A DNA stretch of 5,968 nucleotides from Nitratiruptor sp. (GTDB taxonomy: Bacteria > Campylobacterota > Campylobacteria > Campylobacterales > Nitratiruptoraceae), in assembly GCA_015494595.1 (NCBI GenBank), contig WGAX01000139.1, forward strand, positions 1 to 5,968. Direction: 5' to 3'. Shown here piece after piece: positions 4,559 through 5,968 of this stretch. The notes under the pieces are model-generated. The model was not told the origin of the DNA. It saw only the letters and a list, made by a program, of their open reading frames with translations, and did not search any database. A program made the translations under genes and the position numbers. How positions within the stretch are numbered: the stretch's first letter is position 1; every line of letters starts with the position of its first letter.

Positions 4559-5968
4559 TTACTCCATTGTAGCTAGTACTTGGCCTTCTTCAACTGTATC
4601 GTTGACTTTAACTGCAATATGTGCAATCACCCCATCTTTTGGTGCTGGAATATCGATTTCCATCTTCATAGACTCCAAAATCATTATCTTATCGCCAGCT
4701 TTCACTTTGTCACCAGGATTAACCAAAATCTTCCATACAGTTCCAGGCACGGCAGATTTGATCTCTGTCATACCACCTGCTGCCTCACCTCTGCTCTCTT
4801 GCTCCTCTACAATCTCTACCTCTTTCTTAGCCTCTGCTTCTGGCTTCACATCCACATTACCCTCAGCAATCTCTACAACAAACTTCTCTCCATCTACAAT
4901 CACTGTATAGATTCCGCTGGTTTTGCTCACTTTCTCTTCCTCCATTTCACTTATTTTTCTCACCATCAATGGGCTTTCACCCTTCAAAAATGCAATTCCT
5001 TTATCACCACACGCAGCTGCAATAAAGATATTCTCTTCGGTAGTTTCGATATTCTCTTCCTCTAACTTCTTCTTCCAGTATGCAATCGATTTAGTCTCAT
5101 CCCTGTCCGCAATATCAAGAGGATTTTCTGTAGTTGGCTTGAGTTCTAGCTGTTCGCTTGCTAGTTTCACTACTTCTGGATCTGGAGCTACCGGCGTTTT
5201 ACCAAAGTATCCTAGCACCATTCTTCCATATCCAGGAGCAATCTTCTTCCATGGACCAAACATCACATTATTAAAGGCTTGCTGCCAATAGAATTGGCTT
5301 ACTGGCGTTACACTGGTGCCAAACCCACCCTTTTCTACCACTTCGCGCATCGCTTTAATCACTTCTGGATATTTGTGCAAGATTTTGTTATCGCGCATCA
5401 TCTGGGTGTTGGCTGTAAGGGCACCACCTGGCATTGGAGAGAATGGAATCATTGGGCTAACTTGTGTCGCTTCAGGTGGTATGAAGTAGTCAGCCAAGCA
5501 CTCCTTAAGTGTCTCTTCATACTCTAATACTTTTTCCATATCGAGCCCACCAAGATCGTAGGGTTTACCTTTGACTGCGTGTAACATCGTAATAATATCT
5601 GGCTGGCTTGTACCACCACTCACAGGTGCAGCTGCTAAATCTATACCATCAACTCCCGCTTCTAAAGCTGCCAAATAGCATGCCACACTCACACCTGCAG
5701 TCTCGTGGGTGTGCAAGCGAATATGCACATCTTTGCCTAAAATCTCTCTAGCTCTTTTTATTGTCTCATATACCTTTTGGGGCGTGCTAGTTCCGCTAGC
5801 ATCTTTGAAAGCAAGACTATCAAACTCAATGCCTCGATCCAAAATCTCTCGTAAAATCTTCTCATAAAACTCTGGAGTATGTGCACCCTCACATCCTGGA
5901 GGCAATTCCATAATAGTAATAACCACTTCATGTTTCATACCATACTTTTTAATGCACTTTGCAGAGTA
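4559..5968 (-). CDS. oadA: Oxaloacetate decarboxylase alpha subunit / PycB-type carboxyltransferase (N-terminus off window)
   Basis: The frame stays open to the window edge, so the visible 469 residues are the C-terminal part of a protein of about 600. The ATG at 5938 is internal: the codons before it continue the carboxyltransferase fold. The TIM-barrel part shows the active-site Lys motif FKDASG (codon 45 counted from 5938) and the metal-binding HTHETAG (H76, H78). A conserved PYC_OADA region follows (about 155-290). A linker rich in Glu, Lys and Val leads to a biotinyl domain with ESMKM, the biotinylated Lys being encoded at 4664-4666. It transfers CO2 from oxaloacetate to biotin for OadB. 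Homologues in this phylum are also annotated as pyruvate carboxylase subunit B, working with a separate biotin carboxylase. The adjacent oadB favours the decarboxylase role. The gamma subunit is not in view. Confidence 0.9.
   Translation of the reverse strand, partial: YSAKCIKKYGMKHEVVITIMELPPGCEGAHTPEFYEKILREILDRGIEFDSLAFKDASGTSTPQKVYETIKRAREILGKDVHIRLHTHETAGVSVACYLAALEAGVDGIDLAAAPVSGGTSQPDIITMLHAVKGKPYDLGGLDMEKVLEYEETLKECLADYFIPPEATQVSPMIPFSPMPGGALTANTQMMRDNKILHKYPEVIKAMREVVEKGGFGTSVTPVSQFYWQQAFNNVMFGPWKKIAPGYGRMVLGYFGKTPVAPDPEVVKLASEQLELKPTTENPLDIADRDETKSIAYWKKKLEEENIETTEENIFIAAACGDKGIAFLKGESPLMVRKISEMEEEKVSKTSGIYTVIVDGEKFVVEIAEGNVDVKPEAEAKKEVEIVEEQESRGEAAGGMTEIKSAVPGTVWKILVNPGDKVKAGDKIMILESMKMEIDIPAPKDGVIAHIAVKVNDTVEEGQVLATME
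4562..4565 (-). promoter_or_regulatory. oadB ribosome-binding site embedded in oadA
   Basis: GGAG on the minus strand lies 6 bases before the oadB ATG and is made of the last sense codons of oadA (ATGGAG then TAA). This supports the oadB start at 4555 and translational coupling of alpha and beta subunit synthesis. Confidence 0.6.

Noticed and set aside
5936..5938. ATG at 5938 as the true start of oadA
   Set aside because: The frame is open through to the window edge, and the preceding codons fit the carboxyltransferase domain. The protein would otherwise lack the first part of its barrel.

Overview
The window looks like a piece of a Campylobacterota (epsilonproteobacterial) chromosome. The evidence is AT-rich coding DNA with strong use of A/T-ending codons, tightly packed genes with 3-4 bp junctions, and an alpha/beta biotin-dependent decarboxylase pair of the type found in that phylum. 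The genus cannot be fixed from sequence alone.

Layout from left to right. Positions 1-145 hold the right end of one IS200/IS605-type element on the + strand: the last 34 codons of a TnpB, its structured right end and probably its omega RNA. Positions 166-1412 (- strand) hold a translationally coupled pair: a NifU/IscU-like scaffold protein followed by a ferritin-like, probably diiron, protein. Positions ~1462-2888 hold a second, unrelated IS200/IS605-type element on the - strand. It carries a full-length TnpB of 437 aa and hairpin ends but no tnpA. Positions 2906-3247 (+ strand) carry a small basic protein of unknown function. Positions 3236-5968 (- strand) carry oadB and the 3' part of oadA, the beta and alpha subunits of a Na+-translocating oxaloacetate decarboxylase (or a close relative). 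The oadA N-terminus lies beyond the right edge of the window.

How the genes work together. OadA carries the carboxyltransferase and biotin domains, and OadB is the membrane decarboxylase that couples release of CO2 from carboxybiotin to Na+ export. The NifU-like and ferritin-like proteins look like an iron or Fe-S handling pair. The scaffold has lost the first of the three classical IscU cysteines, so it may not be an ordinary Fe-S scaffold.

The most interesting material is the mobile DNA. Two different TnpB elements sit on either side of the iron gene pair, with their right ends, and therefore their guide-RNA 3' ends, pointing inward. The complete TnpB lacks the canonical RuvC-II glutamate and the zinc-finger cysteines but has a Glu pair about 45 residues further on. 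Its putative omega RNA contains a perfect 8-bp long-range pairing that ends exactly at the transposon boundary. The predicted guide then runs into the nifU promoter on the same strand. No CRISPR array, tRNA or rRNA was seen.
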